The position numbers were made by a program, and so were the translations under genes. Below, piece after piece: positions 61,359 to 64,000 of a stretch of 64,000 nucleotides of DNA. Source of the stretch: Bacteroidales bacterium (GTDB lineage Bacteria > Bacteroidota > Bacteroidia > Bacteroidales > VadinHA17); contig JAJFVL010000052.1 of NCBI GenBank assembly GCA_021371855.1, forward strand, positions 136,969 through 200,968. The letters are read 5' to 3'. The first letter of the stretch is position 1, and each line of letters starts with the position of its first letter. The notes below the pieces were generated by a model that saw only the letters and a program-made list of their open reading frames with translations, was not told the DNA's origin and did no database searches.

Positions 61359-63791
61359 CTATGGCTGCGTTACTCCTCCTCCAGTCTGGTTGTCCCCACC
61401 GCTTTTTAAATCATCATTTTTAATCCCGCGACGGGCTTTTTTCACCTGAAGTTCCATCTTCCCGAAATTGTATGTCAGGCTGAGACGAACGTTTTGTGCA
61501 AGATAGGTATACTCATAATGTGAATTGAAGGTGATGTCTTTCATTTCGTTGGTATATTTTTTCTTGTGCCAGAATGGATCGGAGGTGGAAACACTCAGCA
61601 TCAATTTACGTTTTAACAGGTATTGCGACACGCCCAAACTGGTATAATAAAAGGAAGAAGACTTACCCTGCAGCATGATGCTGGAGGAATAAATTCCAAC
61701 GTTGGTGTTTATGGAACCATCTTTCCAGAGAGTCCATCGTCCGCCAAGTGATCCTCTGTAGCTGAAACCCTCGTTAGTAATTGCATAGCCATTATTGGCT
61801 TCCAGTTTGCTGTAATTACCTCCTCCGTTCAAAAAGATATTGAGCTTACCGGAGGGACGATATGAAGCATAAAGATTTAACCCGTAACGCTGGTCTTTTC
61901 CGATATTTTCATAAGTACTGGCCGTAGCCCCGGTGGACTCAACTCTTGAAATTCTCTCGATCGAATTATTCACAAAAGAGGAAGAAGAAGTAGCTGAGAA
62001 GTTGAATTTGGGAGTGAAATAGGTATAACCTAACTCGAACGAATGTGATACTTCCGCTTTCAACGCAGGATTCCCATAACTTATATTCAGAGAATCATTA
62101 TTGTTTACATAAGGATTCAGGTACCATATACCCGGACGTGAGAGACGCTGGGTATAGGACAATTTGATAGTTTGGCCCTGTTTGGGCATATAAGATAAAG
62201 TAATATAAGGCACCAGGTTGAAAAGCCGGTTCGTAAAATCAGTATTGATACCTGATGTTTTAGACGTCCCGTCGTTCCAGGTCCGTTCGAGGCGCAACCC
62301 GGTTTTGGTGCTTAGCTTTTTCCACTTGATCAGATAACCGGCATAAGCTCCCATGATGTACTGAGTGTAATCCAGATCGTTCGCATTGCCTAGCATCACA
62401 TTATCGCGATAAATTTCAGAATTGCTTGTATTTTCCCGTAATATGAATTTTATACCACCTTCTATCTGGTGCGTCTTGGTTATAGGATCATAATAGTCTG
62501 CCTGGAATGTTTGCTCACGTCCTACTGCATCATTTTCCGATCGCTGGCTATAAGAGGGATAATTAGTAATTCCGTCTATGTCGGTGGTACTGTTTACAGA
62601 TCTGGGGTTGTTATCGAGTTTGTAGGAAAATGTAAGTGATTTATCGGGCTTTTTATAAGTCTTCTGATAATCGATATTTCCAGAGAGTGAACCAAAACTG
62701 TTTTTGCTTTTCATGTAATTATAATACATTCGGGTAATAGCATCAGAGGTATTCAAATATTGAGTTTCAGTAAAGCCGTTGTTTTCGTATGAGCCCTGGT
62801 ATCCCCAGAAGGAAAGGCTGATGAGGTTCAATGAATCAATATCATAGCTTGCTTCACCGGAAAAGCCGTTGGATAATCCTTTGTATGTGCTGTTACCATT
62901 CGAGTTTGAATAATGGTAATCGGTATTATTAAAATATTCGGTTTCACCAATTGTACCCGATTCTGGTTGTTTGAACTGGCTGCCGTAATAACGCGCTGAG
63001 AAACTGAACTTTTTTATTTTTGTGGCCAGATAAGCACTCCAGTTGATACTTCCACGGGCATCTACCCCCGAACCTACGCTACCGTTGTATCCATTGATTG
63101 TTTTTTTTGTAGTGATGATGTTGATGATTCCGCCGACTCCTTCTGCATCGTATTTTGATGAAGGATTGGTGATCACTTCAATGTCTTTGATGGTATTGGC
63201 CGGAAGACTTTTAAGCGCCTCCTTAAAGTTTGTCGACATCATTGAGGAGCTTTTACCGTTTACCAGTACTTTGAAATTCGACTGCCCGTTAAGTGTTATG
63301 TTTTCTTCGGCATCAACTGTAACAAGGGGTACTTTACGCAGCATTTCCAAAGCATTGTTTGCTTGTGCTTCGGGATCTGACTCCATACTATAAACGATCT
63401 TGTCCGGGTCCACTTTTACAAGAGGTTTTTGTGCCGTTATGGTAACTCCCTTTAATTCGATCCCCTCTTCTATCGGTAACGTTCCGAGATCAGTTTTCAG
63501 TTTTGAAACAATCAGGGGAATGCTGAATCCTTTATATCCGACTGAAGAAACGGTTAAAGTATATTTGAGTGGAGCAACCAGACTTATTGAAAAATGTCCC
63601 GAATTATCACAGGCCTGTGCCTTCTTCACTTTAATACTATCGTTTTTAATAATTACCGTAGCAAAAGGAACTCCTTTTCCAGATAATTTTTCGACAATCT
63701 GACCACTCACCTGGTAATTGCTGATCTTGCTTTGTGCCAGTACCGATACTGAAATCAAAATACCCAGTAATAACAAACATAAATGTTTCAT
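61359..63791 (-). CDS. TonB-dependent-receptor-like outer-membrane beta-barrel protein
   Basis: An 810-residue protein with a signal peptide (MKHLCLLLLGILISVSVLAQ), a carboxypeptidase-regulatory-like domain (about 28-110; SGQIVEKLSGKGVPFATVII), a plug-like domain (about 120-220; ALEMLRKVPLVTVDAEENITLNGQ) and a large beta-barrel of the OMP_b-brl_3 type. It lacks a clear TonB box and a SusD partner, so it is unlikely to be a glycan-uptake SusC. The ATG at 63791 is chosen for the signal peptide; the frame is open 59 codons further. It is convergent with the sigma factor operon. Confidence 0.85.
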   Translation of the reverse strand: MKHLCLLLLGILISVSVLAQSKISNYQVSGQIVEKLSGKGVPFATVIIKNDSIKVKKAQACDNSGHFSISLVAPLKYTLTVSSVGYKGFSIPLIVSKLKTDLGTLPIEEGIELKGVTITAQKPLVKVDPDKIVYSMESDPEAQANNALEMLRKVPLVTVDAEENITLNGQSNFKVLVNGKSSSMMSTNFKEALKSLPANTIKDIEVITNPSSKYDAEGVGGIINIITTKKTINGYNGSVGSGVDARGSINWSAYLATKIKKFSFSARYYGSQFKQPESGTIGETEYFNNTDYHYSNSNGNSTYKGLSNGFSGEASYDIDSLNLISLSFWGYQGSYENNGFTETQYLNTSDAITRMYYNYMKSKNSFGSLSGNIDYQKTYKKPDKSLTFSYKLDNNPRSVNSTTDIDGITNYPSYSQRSENDAVGREQTFQADYYDPITKTHQIEGGIKFILRENTSNSEIYRDNVMLGNANDLDYTQYIMGAYAGYLIKWKKLSTKTGLRLERTWNDGTSKTSGINTDFTNRLFNLVPYITLSYMPKQGQTIKLSYTQRLSRPGIWYLNPYVNNNDSLNISYGNPALKAEVSHSFELGYTYFTPKFNFSATSSSSFVNNSIERISRVESTGATASTYENIGKDQRYGLNLYASYRPSGKLNIFLNGGGNYSKLEANNGYAITNEGFSYRGSLGGRWTLWKDGSINTNVGIYSSSIMLQGKSSSFYYTSLGVSQYLLKRKLMLSVSTSDPFWHKKKYTNEMKDITFNSHYEYTYLAQNVRLSLTYNFGKMELQVKKARRGIKNDDLKSGGDNQTGGGVTQP

Positions 63792-63805
63792 ACGTATATA
63801 AATTA

Positions 63806-63834
63806 ATTTTAAAGGTCGTATTGAACCACACATG
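63806..63834. repeat. Third locus of the ACACATGATT repeat family
   Basis: TTTTAAAGGTCGTATTGAAC is followed by CACACATGATTAA. It aligns with TTTAAAAATAATACGTATGAA plus ACCCACATGATTG at about 13926-13960 and with the copy before fabG at 39783-39813. It lies in the leader of the outer-membrane protein gene. Confidence 0.55.
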
Positions 63835-63965
63835 ATTAACTTCGCTGAGCTCACCGCCAGCTGTCGGTTCGGTTTTGTTTTGGAAAACATGAGGTTTCTT
63901 AGGTTTAATTTAATGTGAACAGAATAACAGAATAAATAATATTTGCAAATTTTTACTTTCCAATT

Positions 63966-63973
63966 CAAATTTA
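63966..63973 (-). promoter_or_regulatory. Candidate -7 box for the outer-membrane protein gene
   Basis: On the minus strand TAAATTTG matches TAnnTTTG exactly. It would give a leader of about 170 bases that includes the ACACATGATT repeat. Confidence 0.35.
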
Positions 63974-64000
63974 TAACGAATATTTTAGTTATGCAATAGT

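Noticed and set aside
61359..63791. SusC of a polysaccharide-utilisation locus
   Set aside because: There is no SusD or glycoside hydrolase nearby, and the barrel is of the OMP_b-brl_3 type without a clear TonB box.

Overview
The window reads as a low-GC Bacteroidota chromosome, most likely order Bacteroidales or a close relative. The signs are: several upstream regions carrying the phylum's -7 promoter box TAnnTTTG (TAACTTTG before clpC, TACTTTTG before bipA and hicA); the rpmB-rpmG-DUF4295-ftsY-rimO block; the clpC/gyrA/TPR-protein neighbourhood; an OMP_b-brl_3-type outer-membrane protein; and a remnant of a surface protein beginning with the APQKMSYQ motif. No rRNA, CRISPR array, prophage or intact insertion sequence was seen. 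Two tRNAs are present, Gly(CCC) and Thr(CGT).

Layout. 1-3800: end of a short-chain dehydrogenase, a DUF6588-like envelope protein and a long RelA/SpoT homologue whose hydrolase motif is degenerate. 3809-9283: a damage-inducible-type mutagenesis cassette, with a LexA-like XRE/S24 repressor divergent from dinB and a short dnaE, and the dinB-dnaE gap filled with 8-bp degenerate tandem repeats. 9348-16637: YtfJ-like protein, bipA, DUF2461, then a murein-peptide recycling group (NlpC/P60 endopeptidase, dipeptide epimerase, serine hydrolase) separated by related hairpin repeats. 16868-32636: housekeeping genes (TPR protein, gyrA, clpC, rimO, ftsY, three small ribosomal-type genes, cinA, HD hydrolase, aldo/keto reductase, MscS channel). 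32884-37122: tRNA-Gly, a surface-protein stub, an MDR oxidoreductase, small proteins and a B12-binding radical SAM enzyme. 37565-42618: tRNA-Thr, M48 protease with a possible structured leader RNA, fabG, sucD and mnmE.

42619-47086 is an accessory region of decayed and small defence-type genes: SNF2 helicase and XRE fragments, an intact hicAB toxin-antitoxin pair, a fused type I restriction-modification remnant, a PD-(D/E)XK-like/DUF5655 protein, a RhuM pseudogene and small orphans. 47149-58271 (minus strand) is topB plus a complete Kdp potassium-uptake operon in transcription order kdpF, small overlapping ORF, kdpA, kdpB, kdpC, a HAMP-domain membrane protein, kdpD, kdpE. 58633-63973 holds a lipoprotein, an ECF sigma factor with a probable membrane anti-sigma protein and a Spy/CpxP-like periplasmic protein, and a convergent outer-membrane beta-barrel protein.

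The least explained material is: (1) a roughly 95-nt stem-and-large-loop RNA candidate ending in a T tract 16 nt before the M48 protease start; (2) degenerate 7-, 8- and 9-bp tandem arrays that abut or include stop and start codons (dinB/dnaE, sucD); (3) an interspersed palindromic repeat family containing ACACATGATT; (4) a HAMP-only membrane protein and an overlapping small membrane ORF inside the kdp operon. All calls come from reading the sequence; no database search was run.
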